A stretch of DNA of 64,000 nt from Enoplosus armatus (Eukaryota > Chordata > Actinopteri > Centrarchiformes > Enoplosidae). The translations under genes were made by a program, and so were the position numbers. Below, piece after piece: positions 48,864 to 60,524 of the stretch. The notes under the pieces are model-generated. The model was given only the letters and a program-made list of their open reading frames with translations, did no database searches and was not told where the DNA came from. How positions within the stretch are numbered: the stretch's first letter is position 1; the number at the start of each line of letters is the position of its first letter. The stretch lies in the NCBI RefSeq assembly GCF_043641665.1, contig NC_092188.1, forward strand, positions 14,839,704 through 14,903,703. Reading direction: 5' to 3'.

Positions 48864-50871
48864 ATGGAGGCAGAGCCCAGCCGTCCGGCTGATGGGGAGC
48901 GCTCTGGAAGGCAAGAGCAGCAGCATGTGACAGCTGAATCCTCAGTAGGATCTTGTCCACCTCAGCAGCCCCAGCAGCCTCCTAATCCTCGTCCTGTACA
49001 CAGAGCCTTGGGCCGTCTGCAAAATCGCCAACCCAAACGCACTGACCTTCTGCTTCGGTTACAGCAGCAGCAAGCAGTAGCATGGCAGCATTCAGACACC
49101 CCAGGTCCCTCAGGAGGCAGCTTCTTCTCTTCAGCTTCCTCATCAACCTCAACCCTCCCCTCTACTTCCTCCACCCGGGGTGAGCACGGCCATGGGGTGC
49201 CATCTCAGTCCAGCCAAGAAGGCCCAGAAGGGGTCAGCTCACCCAGAAAAGGGGAGAAGAAACCCCCAAAACCAGGGAAATATGTGTGCACTTACTGTGG
49301 CCGTCCGTGTGCCAAGCCAAGCGTTCTTCAAAAACACATTCGCTCCCACACAGGAGAAAGACCCTACCCTTGTGCCCCCTGTGGCTTTTCTTTCAAGACC
49401 AAGAGCAACCTGTACAAGCACCGCAAGTCCCATGCCCATCGCATTAAGGCGGGCCTGGCGTCCAGTCGTGATGAACCCAGTTTGAGTGGACCAGAGGGCA
49501 GTGGTATTGGAGAAGACCCTGAGGAACACACAGAGGGAGAAAGCACTGAGTCTGAAGAAGAGACGGGCCAACACAGAAAATCCTCCTCAAAGGAGATGTT
49601 GGGCCAGCAGAGGAAAGTTGGTAAGGAGCTGCTGGGAGGCTCAGAGGAGAGCCAGAGGCCTGAAGACTCCCAGGCTGTCAAGCAAAGGCTGGCACTGAGG
49701 CTTAGTGAAAGGAAACGTGGCCCGATGGCATCTCCAGATGACCCTCCTTCCTCCCTCTCCACCTCATCTTCTTCTCTAGGCCCTGGCAGTAAGGGCAGCA
49801 CAGAATCTGGCTATTTCTCTGGATCAGGCAGCACTGACCTTTGCCAAGTTAGCCCTCCCAGTGCCAGTGCCAAAACCTACGCAGAAATTATTCTAGGGAA
49901 ATATGGAAGGCTGGGAGGGCAGCAGCGCAGTCCCCATCAGCAGCAGCCTCATTCTTCACTTTCCTCATCCTCCGGAACAGAGGACAAGAGCATTCCCTTC
50001 GCTGTACCCAAAACCCAAGTAATAGAACACATTACCAAGCTCATCACTATCAATGAAGCGGTAGTAGACACCAGTGAGATTGACAGTGTCAAGCCCAGAC
50101 GCTCCTCTCTATCCAGGAAGAGCAGCATGGAGTCACCCAAATTTACCACCCCCAAAGATCCCTACACATTCGATCCCAAAGGAGAAGCCCCTGGCCCCAG
50201 TGGTTTGAGGCACCTCCACAATCCTGAGGCAGATCCACTAGGTACCCAGGAGCTGTCAGCAGTGCCTCTGCTTAGAAGCCACTCAATGCCATCATCTACC
50301 AGCCAAGGAGAGCCCTCCACCTCTGGCACCATGTCTCCTGGAGGTTACCGTCTCTGCCAGTCATTTGATGAGCAGCAAGCGGTGGTAGCAGAGATGAGGG
50401 TTGGTCATGCCCAGCGTATGCTGAGGCGCCAGCCTGCCATAGAAGTTCCACTGGGAGCTGAGGTAATGCTGGAGGAGGCCGGCCCCACCTCCTCCTCCTC
50501 AGCCAGAGGCGCTGAGCTAGCCAGGCAGCCACAGCAACAACAACAGCAAAAGAGTCAAAGCCTGTTTGAATGTGAAGCATGTGGGGCCCACTTCCAACAC
50601 AGTGAAGGTTACGAGGCCCACAGAGGCGTATGCCCAGGGCAGCAAACACTAGAACAAGAGAGCAGGGATGTGAGTAAAACATGCAGAGAGGATCGCCCCC
50701 AGATGATGATGCACTATAAGTTCCGAGCACTGGCCATGGCTGTGAGGAAAAGGAGGAAAGAGGAAAGTCTGGAGGAGGATCCTCCCAGCCCTGGATATGT
50801 AGCCATGTCAGGCAGCTCTGCAGCCCTCATTCCTGTTCCAAGCAGACCAGAGCACAGCCAGGCCCTCTCAG
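48864..50871 (+). CDS. hivep3: hivep3 coding exon 1 (ZAS1 and C2HC finger)
   Basis: Residues 1-669 and the first base of codon 670. A Gln/Pro-rich N-terminus of about 135 residues (shorter than in human) precedes [18 protein letters not shown] and the second finger; an acidic Ser/Glu stretch follows. Later come [36 protein letters not shown] and the C2HC finger [10 protein letters not shown]. Ends MSGS...QALSG at donor CTCTCAG|GTTTGT (phase 1). The frame reads on only 11 codons into the intron before a stop. Confidence 0.93.
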
Positions 50872-53800
50872 GTTTGTTTATGTATCCTTGCAGTTGTAGA
50901 TAAAATGATAACATTATCCTGTGTGAGCTATACATTTATTTCCTTTCATACCTTTATATCCTCTTTTAACATCTGAGAAACCTGAAAAGCTAAAGAAAAC
51001 ATATACTAGTCAATATCTGCATAGACATCATTGTAAAGCAAAGAATACAGAAAACTACTGTGTGAAATTACACTACACTACAGATATGGGAATTAAATTA
51101 AAAAACAATTAAATATCATAATTCAAAAACAATATACCAATATAATATGATTATTTGTTGTTTGTTTTTAGGTGTTTCTTTACAGACTGAGCCAAAACAA
51201 CAGCAGCAGCAAGACAGGAAAGGTGTGTCTGTCATCCAACACACAAGCTCTTTTGAAAAGCAGGAGAGTATATCCATGGAAAGTCAGGAACCAGACCTCA
51301 GACAGAGTCAGCAAACACAACAACCCGAGCCAAAACCATCACCCTCTACATCACGTCTCATCCGCCAGCCAAACATCCAAGTGCCAGAGATCCTTGTTAC
51401 TGTGGAGCCTGATGCTGACATGCCATCTGTGTCACCGCCAGTGACAGTATCCTCATCCAAGGTTTATGATTATCTCAAATAGTATTTGGCTATATATTTT
51501 TGTACATTTTATACAATTTGAATGCCTTGCTTTTGTTTACCTATTTCATCTGCCTCCCCTCAAAAACAAGGGCCTTCAATCTTTGAATGTTTCATGTTGG
51601 ATAAATGTGAAACATGCATTGATTTAAGGGTGTTTTCCTTTTGATTTAAATTCTTCCTCAACTTCAAAACCCTAAGAAAAAGTTTTAGCAGGTCAGTAAT
51701 CCATGTCCCTTCAACTTAAAGTGCTAAAGCTAAACTATTTGTCTGTCCTAGGAGGCAGAAAGAGTGGAGGAGTTCCAGTGGCCTCAGCGTAGCCAGACTC
51801 TGGCGCGTCTCCCTGCAGAGAAGCTGCCACCAAAGAAGAAGAGACTCCGCCTGGCAGAAGCAGCCCAGTCCTCTGGGGAGTCTAGCTTTGAGTCTGTGTC
51901 TCTGCCTCGCAGCCCCAGTCAAGAGAGCAACATCTCCCACACTTCAAGCCTTTCTGCTTCTTTTGAGGATACAGCAAGATCAGAGCCTGCTGTCTGGGCC
52001 TCCAGTAGCCAAAGCTCCCAGATGTTGATGGTGCCATCCACTTCCCACCAACACCACCAAAGCCACAAGGAAATGAGGCGCTCAGCCTCAGAGCAGGCCC
52101 CAACCAGCCCCCAACAAACAGAGCAGGTCTCAGAGACCAGAAGTAAGTCATTTGACTATGGGTCCCTGTCCCCTCAGCAGTCTGCATCCACCTGGAAAGA
52201 AAGGAGAAAGTGTCTCCTTGTGAAGCATGCCACCTTAGGGGAACCTGAGCAAGAGGAGGGGGTCAGCATGAGTCAGTTGTCCAGAGCAGAGAGTCCAAAG
52301 CCTGGGCCTTCCCGTTCCATCTATGCTCCTCCTTACTCAACCGAGGCAAGCTCCCGGTTTAGCCCGGAAGCCACAGGGAAAACTTTGCAGCTGTTACAGC
52401 CACAAATTTTCCCACCCTCTCAGGATGTTCTCCCTTTTCAGCCCAGAGGCCAGCAAGTGTTTTCCCCAGGATCACTATCCCAGCTCCTCCCCGTCACCAC
52501 AGCCATCACTGATGTACTGTCCACCCAAATCATCCACAGGGCCTTCTTACATTCACAGACAGGACCTCCACCAATACAGATACATCCAGCGCAGATCCAC
52601 ATGGCAGAACGGTTGGGTATACCATTCCATCAGCTTCCTGCTCTAGTTCCTCTCCAGTTCTCCTCTAGGACTAGAGCTAGCCAGGCTCTGTACTTGCCTT
52701 TTCCTCCAAGACTTACTACACATGTTACTTCCCCTCCCGCTACAGAGAGCAGACCGTCCATCTCTTCCATGTCTTCTGCCCTTACCCATCAATCCCTTGT
52801 AACAATCTCCTACCACCACCCACGACCGGTCATTGCCACATGCCTGTCACAGCTTACACCAGTAGTGTCCCTTGTGGTGCCAGTGCGACTCCAGACCCAT
52901 ATACCTACCTATGCCAGTGCCATGTATACCACCCTATCCCAGATCCTGGCCTCCACCCACTCACAGGAACCCATTTCTTGCACAGCTATGGTCATCATGG
53001 GCCAGGTGGAGCGGGACAAGCTGCAAAGGTCCTACTTGAAGGTCCCCTCCCCCAACATCAAGAGCCTTCTTCCCCTGTCTCTGCCTGCAGAGCTGGCCTC
53101 AGGATCTGGGGAGGGTTACGGTCCATTGGGGGCTGGAGGAAGTAAACGGATGCTTTCTCCTGCAGCCAGTCTGGAGCTCAGCACAGAGGCCCAACGTCAC
53201 CAGAAAAGGGTAAAAGAGGAAGGGGAGGGGGAGCAACATGAGGCAGGAGAGGAGGAGGAGGATGGAGAAGGCAAGGTAAGCCAGGAAGAAGAAAGTAAAG
53301 CCACTGGGAGAAAACTGGAAGAGGGAGAGAAGAAACAGCCAGAGAGGGTAGAGGTGACAACTGTGAAAGTGGAGGGGGAGCAGGAGCAAGTACCAAGGAA
53401 GCATAATAGGGAGGAAAAGGAGGAGGAGGAAAAGGAGTCAACTGAGAAGACATGTAAAAAAAAGGAGGAGGTGCCTGTTTTGGAAGAGGGGGTTGAAAGA
53501 CCACGCACCCCTTCATTCCCCAGTCTCCGCACCTCCACCTCTGTCAACTGGTGCTACCTGAACTATGTCAAACCCAACCCATCTGCTCTGAGGGACCCCG
53601 GCACCTCAGTTTATTCTACCTGGAGCGTCAGTGCTCACAACCCCAACTTGCCGGGCCTCAGCACTAAGGTGGCATTGTCTCTACTGTGCTCCAAACAGAA
53701 GCACAGCTCAGAGACGTACACTATGGCCATGGCCCCGACTCCAGCCAAAAGCAAATTGGCCCCTGCCAGTAGCAGGACCCCACGTGTGTCAGAGGTAAAC

Positions 53801-54696
53801 ATAACCACAATATGTATTTACTGTAATTATAAGTTAATGTAGACCACTCTGTTAAAGAGGCCCTAAACTTCTATAGAATATTATACTATTATCTTTTGTT
53901 AGCTAATCTGTAGGTTTTACATAGAACCCCATTAATGGGAAACACATTTTACACATGAAAGTCTGTTTACAGGTCTTGGGAAGTACTACTGCATATGAGA
54001 AAAAGTTGTATGAAACTCCAAAAACAGCTCGTGGTTCCATTAACCGCTACTAGCATAACACACCCAAATATCCAGCCGAACTCTCAGCGGTTGAGTTGCA
54101 TTGTGGGTCATGTAGGTGCCGGATTTTGACAAGGAAGAATAAAAAAGACGATATCTTGTGTTCTGCTGCGCTGGTGTAATTGGAGTACTCTTAACAATAA
54201 AACAATTAACATTTTATTTTAAGTTGTTTTGAATTTTTCTATGTGTGTCTTGAGTGTAGGTACATGCCACCCCACCCAGCACCCTCACTAAAGTAAAGGA
54301 TCAGCAGCAGCATGAAAAGGAGGAGAATAAAGAGATGAGAGAAGAGGAAGGACCCTCTACCTCCAAACAGAGCGAGGCTTCTCGTGTTCGCATCTTTGAA
54401 GGCGGGTAAGAATTACAAGAGAGTGTTGAAATGCACATCTTTTATTTCAAAATTCAATATTTGCGAATAATGGCAGTGCCTCATTACACAAGTAATCTGT
54501 TCTTCTGTCACAAACCAACGCCTAATGACAGCGAAACAGCAACTATGGAGAGCTGACAAGATTGCACATAGAATTACAGTAACAGATGGGAGGCAGTGGC
54601 ACCCGCAGGGACTTCATTTGTACCTGCAGCCAAGCTTTTTCCTCTTAACTGCTGGCATGATTGTCTGTGTTTTAGAAGTGTTAATTTGGAGAGATA

Positions 54697-54754
<58 letters not shown>

Positions 54755-57700
54755 GGGGAAAAGGTTGTCTCCAACTTCACTTTGAGACTCTTTTTAATAC
54801 CTGTTTTTACAGTTACGTAAGTTTTCTAGAAGACACGGAGGAACAGTATAAAGCAATCTGCAAGCAATCAGTAACATATGATTGTTGTGTTTCTGTGCAA
54901 TACGTGCAGGTGTTTGTCTTTAAACCTGTATGCATCTGTACACTTCACTGCACTCACATATTCACATATTTGTGCTTGTGTTTATTGGTGTTAAGAGCTA
55001 AATGTTTCCCCAGCAGCTGATTCTGTGTAGAGCAGTAAAAGATGAAAGATGGAAATGATGGAGCAGATAGATAGAGGTGAAAAGTTCCCAATTAATGAGA
55101 ATTTCAGAACACACTGGTTTTCCTTTTGATGGGAATGGAAAATATTATAGAGAGATATTTAAGGAATGTTTTTGCTTGTGTGTGTGTGTTTTTTTTTGTG
55201 AGGCCTGTGTTTTGTGTTAATGTGCACACAGATTGAGTGTGAAGGAGTTGTCTGCTTAACAGTAGATAAGACAGTAATTACAATTCTTTATCATTTGTAG
55301 CCACACATTACACACAATCAGAAAGTGCATTTTCATCCATAAACAGCCTACAGCTTTCTCCCTTCTTCCCGGCTTCTGTCTCCATCATACCTCCTTCCTC
55401 CTTCTGTTCATGCTGCCTGTGCCACTCTGGCAGCTCTTCCAGTTTTACTTACCTATGTATTATTTTCTCTTCATTACCTCCCAACCTCCTGTGTGTCCTC
55501 TCTCTGTGTACCTGCACCCCATAATGTCCTGCTGTATTGTCTCTATGCATGCAAATAAGCTCAGCTACTTACTCTTGAACACAGCAGAATGTTTTGTACC
55601 CTGACATTGTTAGGATTCATTATCCCTATCTCCCTTTTGTGAACACTTTGAAACCATGGCTGTGTGCCACTCATTTTATTCCGGAGAACAAGCAACACTT
55701 TTTTATGAATGTGCACCATGCAGCTTTGTTTATGTTCCACTGACTTGCACGATTTCATCCTGATCCAATTTCAGAGATCCCTTTAAGAAAGTGGGGTGCA
55801 GGGGTCTTTAGAGTTTATTAGTATCACACAGCTAAAGAAACAGATATTGGATCAAGGCAGCTTTCTCCTCAATAACATGTCTTAGCAATTAAGCAAGCAT
55901 AACTGTTCCTTCTTGGTGGCAGCCTAAGTCTCTCTCTTAGTGAGCACAAGCTGAATTGTCTCCTTCTGGATTCTGTTAAAACATGCAGATAGATTTTCAT
56001 GGTGTAAGTGGTTAATATTGCAGATTTGTCATAACACTTTAACCACACGGTTGAAATCGACATTCCTGTGAGCAATATGTGTCAAAAGGATTAGTTACGT
56101 CAAATCCCCTTCTGGCCAACTACTGATTGAAGTATGTTTCAGTACCTGCAGTATTGCCTTTTACTGTTATTCAGTTGTTGCTGTTTTGAAATTCAATGGC
56201 CTTATCAATCAGTCACCACCAATCTGCCATGGCAGTCGTAAAGCTACAGCACAAGCAGGGGCAGATTGTCGGTACCGAGAGACCCGCTGCTGATTTAATG
56301 CTCAATGTGTGAAGTGCAACTTCTGCTTTGTTTTTCCTGAGATGTGGGTGGATATTTTTAGCAGTGGCAAGCAATACATGCCAGTAAACAGTAGCCAGCT
56401 CCTGAATGAATACAACATAATGCCACTGTTGAGACTATTTTACAGTTGTGTAACAATTTGTTGTGATTTGCTGTTTCTGGTTCCGTTATACAACAGGGAG
56501 CATTCACAGCCTGGGTTCTTGTAGATGTGGTGCATATCCTGTAATTAAACACAGTCAACACACATTGGATATTTACAATTCAGAATGGATTGTACATGTC
56601 TTCATGAGTAGTGAGAGCAGATGGAGTTTTTCATAGAGGACAATTCATTCAGATATAAAATGTCTGTGGTCCTCTGTGTCCACAAATAGGCTTTTGGTAA
56701 ACATCAAGATTGGGTATAAACAATGTTTTTATAGACTAGACCTAAATGTGTTGCTTGATTTTTATATATAGCGTCTATTTTAGGTTGTGGGCCATAGCCA
56801 GGCTTCCCTTCCCTCTCTTTAGCTGCTGTTGTTGGCAGGGCCACCCGATCACAGCAGAATAGCTGGTATTCTCTGTGTGCCCAGGGTGTAGGGGAGGGAA
56901 CAGCCAAGGGACTCAGTGCTGCTGGGGTTTTGGTGGGGCTTCCCCAACCCGCCTCCATAAAGAAAGCCTTGTTTCCCAGTTTCTGTGTGTGTGTTTTGGG
57001 TGCATGTGTGTATGTATTTGTGCCGCACACAAACCCACATTCAACAGCTGCACAAATCAATATTAGATATAGAACAATAGGTCAAATGACAAAGTCACAG
57101 AGAATTATCACCCAACTGAGTTTCCCTCATCTCTACAGAGTACTTCAGTATCTTTTAGTGTGTCGTTTTGGTTTTTCCGCCCCCAAAATTCACTGTCATC
57201 AGCTGTTTTCAGCTCTGTAAAAACACTGTATGCTACCTGCCCAGCACCAAATGGCAGACAGGCAAAGTTAGCAACTGGCTGGTGAACATAGTGAAGCATT
57301 TAGCAGCTAAAGAGACAGAAACTGTCCAAGGTGAAAATATGTTAATGCTGTGTCTTCAGCTTGTTCCGTTGCCCTCAAGTAGCCAAAAAAATCAAGCTTT
57401 AAAATGCAATTCAATTTAAATCAATCAACTATGAGGATCAGTGAAGAAGCTAGGTATTTGTGCTCAGTGAAATCAGTGGTCTATAGGAAAATAATCCTAA
57501 TTTGTGATTGTGTGGTGAAAAAATCTCTTATCTTTCTGTTTCTTTATCCTCTCTCTCTCTTAGGTATAAGTCCAATGAGGAGTATGTTTATGTGAGAGGT
57601 CGCGGCAGGGGCAAGTACATATGTGGAGAGTGTGGCATCCGCTGTAAGAAGCCGAGTATGCTGAAAAAGCACATCCGAACGCACACCGATGTCCGTCCGT

Positions 57701-60190
57701 ACATTTGCAAACACTGCAACTTTGCCTTCAAAACCAAAGGTAAGGGGACAATTCACAAGTTACTTAAATTTGTATTACTATTCTTTCCATTATATTATAG
57801 CCATCTACTTTATGCCCAGTGACCACATTTTACCTCTGTTGTTGAAATATCCTCATTCTTGCCCTGCTAGTGTGGAGGGCAATTTTAATGTGCTTTTCTT
57901 GTCCCTTCCTAGGGAACCTTACAAAACACATGAAGTCAAAGGCTCATGGGAAAAAATGCCAGGCAATGGGAGTATCTGAGTCATCACTGGACGAGCCAGA
58001 GAGCGAGGAAACAGGTACTTAAGAGGGGATGGAGAGGCATCTCACATATTTCCCATCCACTGTAGAGAAACATTGGTATACAGCTGGATGAACTTCTGCC
58101 TGTGAAGAATTGTAGCTGCTCAGCACTGACAGCTTATGCAACACCATGTTCTATTCTCCTCCCTTTGGCCTTGCATAAGAAATATGAAAAAGTATAAGAT
58201 AAGTGAATGAAAAATACAGAGCATTTCACAGTCTCCGTGTTCCAACACTTACATCTGCCCCCTGTCAAAGCCACAAAACAGCCTCAAAGCCAGCCACCTC
58301 ACGGTCTCCTCCCTAACCTTCCTCTACTGGCCCTCCCCTCGCTGTCTCTTTCTTGCTGACAGACCACACTCATCACAGCCAAGGACGTGCCATTTAAACC
58401 ATCGTTCCATTCACAAGGCTGTTGAGATAGTTTGTGAATAGAGTGGTGCTATTCAATTAAATTCCGGTCTTTTCATCTTCATTCTATTTATAACATGGGT
58501 TTGATGGGTGGTGGGTGAGGTTTGTCAGAAAGATACAGTACGCTGTCCTAACCCTTTGTGCTTCGTCCTGAAAATCGTTCTGTTCATGTGTTTTCATGTC
58601 CTTTAGTGTGACGATTTTTGTCACGACTGTACATTTAGTAAAGGATGGATGTAAAGGGATATAGTTTAAAGGATGTGTATGTTTTTCAACAGCAGGAAGT
58701 GATGAGCGTGTGTGTGGCTCAGAGGAACAGGAGGAACATCAGTTTTCTGACGTGGAGGAGTCTGAGGATGATGACGACAACGATGACGATGATGATGAGG
58801 AAGAGGAGTCCGCATCCCATGACGACCCACCATCCTCCTGTTCGTCAGACACCCACCCATCAACGGGGGGGCATTCCAGCTGCAGTAGGCACTCTCAGCA
58901 GGACACTCCTGACCCTGAGCCCCCGGGCCCCAGTCCCAACCCCGGTCAGGAGCCCTCCCCAAGAGGAGTTTGGCCCAGCAGACGAGCCGCCTCTCCGGGC
59001 AGCAGGAGAGCCCTGTTCTCCCGGCGGGGCTGGAAGTCGTCGCCAAGAGCCTTCTCCCCCAGCAGTGAGAGCTGTTCCCCCAGCCGCAGCCTCTCCCCCC
59101 GTCTTGAGCTGTCCTCACCCATCCACAGCCTCTCCCCCAGGACGGAGCTGTCCTCGCCCAGCCGACATGTCTCACCCTCCCCTGAGAGAGGGCCATCTCC
59201 CATCAGACCCCTTTCTCCTCTTCATCCCATTTCGCCAAGCTACTACAGGTCACCACAAGCTCGGACCCCTCCCTCGCCGCTCGGGTTACAGCACAGGAGC
59301 CCTGGATACCTGCCATGGGAGAGCCCAGGTACAAAGGGTAGTCATGTCAAAAGGGTGAGTCCTTTTTTTTTTGGTCTGCACAGATCTGTATCTGAAATTT
59401 AAACTGAGAAATAGACAGCAACCAGAATGCATTTCATCTGCACTTTCCTCCTAGGAAGATCTCAGTGTACAGTACCTTGTGTACTGACAGAGCAAGCCCA
59501 TGAAATGTAATGATGAGTTCTTTGCTCCCCCTACAGGAGAAAAGTGGTACAGCAGCAGAAGGACCAACATTGCCAGAAGCCAGCTTGTTCCCGCCTGCTT
59601 TTCGTCTTTCCACCTGTGAGGGTTATCCTGGCCACCAAACAGCAGACAACATCTTCAGCCATCTTCCCATGCACTCCCAACAAGCCAAGGTCCCCTATCT
59701 GATGATCCCCATCGGAGGGATCCAAATGGTACAGGCCAGACCGAGGTCCCACCCTACCACCCCCTCGTCCCCAACGTCTCCCCCCAAGGAGGGGCCGTCA
59801 CTGGCCAGATTTGAATCATACTGGGGCGGGACCCCCAGAATTCAAGGGCTTAGGACTCCTGGAGACCACTGGTCAGAGCACCAGGCAGCAGGAACCAGCC
59901 AGTCAGGACGGTGCGTTCTCAGCACAGCACTAACATGTTCCAAACCGGAGTTGGAGACCACAGACTCAAAGCAATATGGCAGCTCACAAAGCTCCGCCCA
60001 CACCCGCAGGTCTGCTGCTGAGACCACCGAACGCTGCGTCAGAGACATTCATTCAAGAGCACCCCTCAGTCTAGCAGCCCCTGTAGCCTCGCGTATCATT
60101 GGTCAGCAGCCAGAGGGGGAGGAGCCTGGTGGTGATCGGGTGGAGGGAGGAGCTAAAGGAGACTCAGCTAGAACAGACCAGAGCACTTAA
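48864..60190 (+). CDS. hivep3: HIVEP3 / Schnurri-3 zinc-finger protein, eight coding exons
   Basis: HIVEP3 (KRC, Shn3) is a very large nuclear zinc-finger protein that binds kappaB-like DNA sites and, in mammals, acts in TNF/NF-kB signalling, T cells and bone formation. Coding exons are 48864-50871, 51172-51461, 51752-53794, 54260-54405, 57564-57739, 57913-58014, 58696-59354 and 59537-60190. All junctions are GT-AG and phases agree, giving about 2,025 aa (human about 2,400). Domains: ZAS1 fingers C142/C145/H158/H162 and C170/C173/H186/H190-192; conserved [19 protein letters not shown] near 385; C2HC finger C570-C573-H586-C590; [24 protein letters not shown] nuclear signal at 794-797; [13 protein letters not shown]2 fingers C1516/C1519/H1532/H1536 and C1544/C1547/H1560/H1566; an acidic tract near 1,610-1,630; Ser-Pro-rich tail; C-terminal [13 protein letters not shown]. 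The last motif and [10 protein letters not shown] distinguish HIVEP3 from HIVEP1 and HIVEP2. The a/b duplicate status is unknown. Confidence 0.95.
50872..51171 (+). other. hivep3: hivep3 short intron A
   Basis: A 300-base AT-rich intron, donor GTTTGT, acceptor TTGTTTTTAG. The only in-frame junction uses the acceptor at 51171; a second TTTACAG 14 bases on would give an immediate stop. Confidence 0.85.
51172..51461 (+). CDS. hivep3: hivep3 coding exon 2
   Basis: Encodes [14 protein letters not shown], then [16 protein letters not shown] and [17 protein letters not shown], both conserved HIVEP blocks. Ends SSK at AAG|GTTTAT in phase 0. Confidence 0.93.
51462..51751 (+). other. hivep3: hivep3 short intron B
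   Basis: A 290-base AT-rich intron, donor GTTTAT, acceptor TTTGTCTGTCCTAG. Confidence 0.85.
51752..53794 (+). CDS. hivep3: hivep3 coding exon 3 (large)
   Basis: Exactly 681 codons, residues 767-1447. It begins [17 protein letters not shown] with [11 protein letters not shown], then [69 protein letters not shown] and [26 protein letters not shown], a Glu-rich expansion, and [13 protein letters not shown]. Ends PRVSE at GAG|GTAAAC. Confidence 0.95.
53206..53500 (+). repeat. hivep3: Purine-rich tract encoding a Glu/Lys-rich segment
   Basis: The coding strand is strongly biased to GAG/GAA/AAG codons ([20 protein letters not shown]). It lies between conserved KRVKEEG and the [15 protein letters not shown] block; the human segment here is different and less acidic, so this is a lineage-specific low-complexity expansion. 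Confidence 0.7.
54260..54405 (+). CDS. hivep3: hivep3 coding exon 4
   Basis: Encodes [14 protein letters not shown] to SRVRIFEGG. The junction restores PRVSE-VH, matching the human TEVH pattern, and the exon ends with RIFEGG that precedes ZAS2 in all HIVEPs. Donor GGCGG|GTAAGA (phase 2). Confidence 0.9.
54406..57563 (+). other. hivep3: hivep3 intron before ZAS2
   Basis: A 3.16-kb intron containing a (TG)n tract at 54700-54752 and no gene that I recognise. Confidence 0.75.
54700..54752. repeat. (TG)n microsatellite
   Basis: About twenty-six TG units inside a hivep3 intron. Confidence 0.95.
57564..57739 (+). CDS. hivep3: hivep3 coding exon 5 (ZAS2)
   Basis: Encodes [18 protein letters not shown], the finger [20 protein letters not shown] and most of the next finger, [14 protein letters not shown]. 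It splits the second finger at donor AAAG|GTAAGG. Near-identical to the human exon. Confidence 0.95.
57913..58014 (+). CDS. hivep3: hivep3 coding exon 6 (end of ZAS2)
   Basis: Encodes [16 protein letters not shown] and an acidic linker ending EPESEETG. Completes the second ZAS2 finger. Confidence 0.95.
58015..58695 (+). other. hivep3: hivep3 intron before the acidic exon
   Basis: A 681-base intron. Contains no gene that I recognise. Confidence 0.75.
58696..59354 (+). CDS. hivep3: hivep3 coding exon 7 (acidic and Ser-Pro tail)
   Basis: Begins [30 protein letters not shown] and DDDEEEES, as in human EEHQFSDLEDSD. It continues into a Ser-Pro-rich region with repeats such as [13 protein letters not shown] and [13 protein letters not shown], encoded by an imperfect 39-base tandem repeat near 59,090-59,165. 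Donor AAAAGG|GTGAGT, phase 0. Other frames also stay open here because of composition. Confidence 0.93.
59537..60190 (+). CDS. hivep3: hivep3 coding exon 8 (C-terminus)
   Basis: Encodes 217 residues plus TAA. Conserved part is [15 protein letters not shown] with [18 protein letters not shown]; the remainder is a divergent Ser/Thr/Gly-rich tail ending SARTDQST. Confidence 0.93.
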   Translation, partial: EKSGTAAEGPTLPEASLFPPAFRLSTCEGYPGHQTADNIFSHLPMHSQQAKVPYLMIPIGGIQMVQARPRSHPTTPSSPTSPPKEGPSLARFESYWGGTPRIQGLRTPGDHWSEHQAAGTSQSGRCVLSTALTCSKPELETTDSKQYGSSQSSAHTRRSAAETTERCVRDIHSRAPLSLAAPVASRIIGQQPEGEEPGGDRVEGGAKGDSARTDQST

Positions 60191-60390
60191 CAGTGTCTAC
60201 ACCTTGATGCGTCATGCATCCCATTTTGCTTTATTGGTTGCTACACTAGTCTTGTTTTTTTATTGCTTTGTTTTTATACAGTTTTCAATACTATTGTTAA
60301 CTTAAATGTTTGTTCTTGGCAATATTCAGGTTTGTTATAAAAATGCACTTTTTTCTTTGTAAAAATAATGTATATCTATACATATATAAA

Positions 60391-60452
60391 TTTTTTATAT
60401 ATATATGTATATATATGTATACATATATATATACATATATATACATATATAT
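60391..60452. repeat. hivep3: AT-rich palindrome in the hivep3 3' UTR
   Basis: Runs of TATATA and ATGTATA on the left mirror TATACAT and TATATA on the right around 60,420, giving a near-perfect inverted repeat. TGTATATA at 60406-60413 fits the Pumilio recognition element. Confidence 0.75.
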
Positions 60453-60518
60453 CCCTCCTGTATCTCTATTGATACTGGTAATCTTAATGTCTGTTTAAAT
60501 ATATGTAAAAGGATTATG

Positions 60519-60524
60519 AATAAA
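60519..60524 (+). terminator. hivep3: hivep3 polyadenylation signal AATAAA (proximal)
   Basis: AATAAA about 330 bases after the stop codon. Confidence 0.55.

Noticed and set aside
58645..59358. Long alternative plus-strand frame and a 176-codon antisense frame over hivep3 exon 7
   Set aside because: They are shadows of the Ser/Pro- and acidic-rich coding sequence; the real frame is fixed by splice phase and by conserved [11 protein letters not shown].
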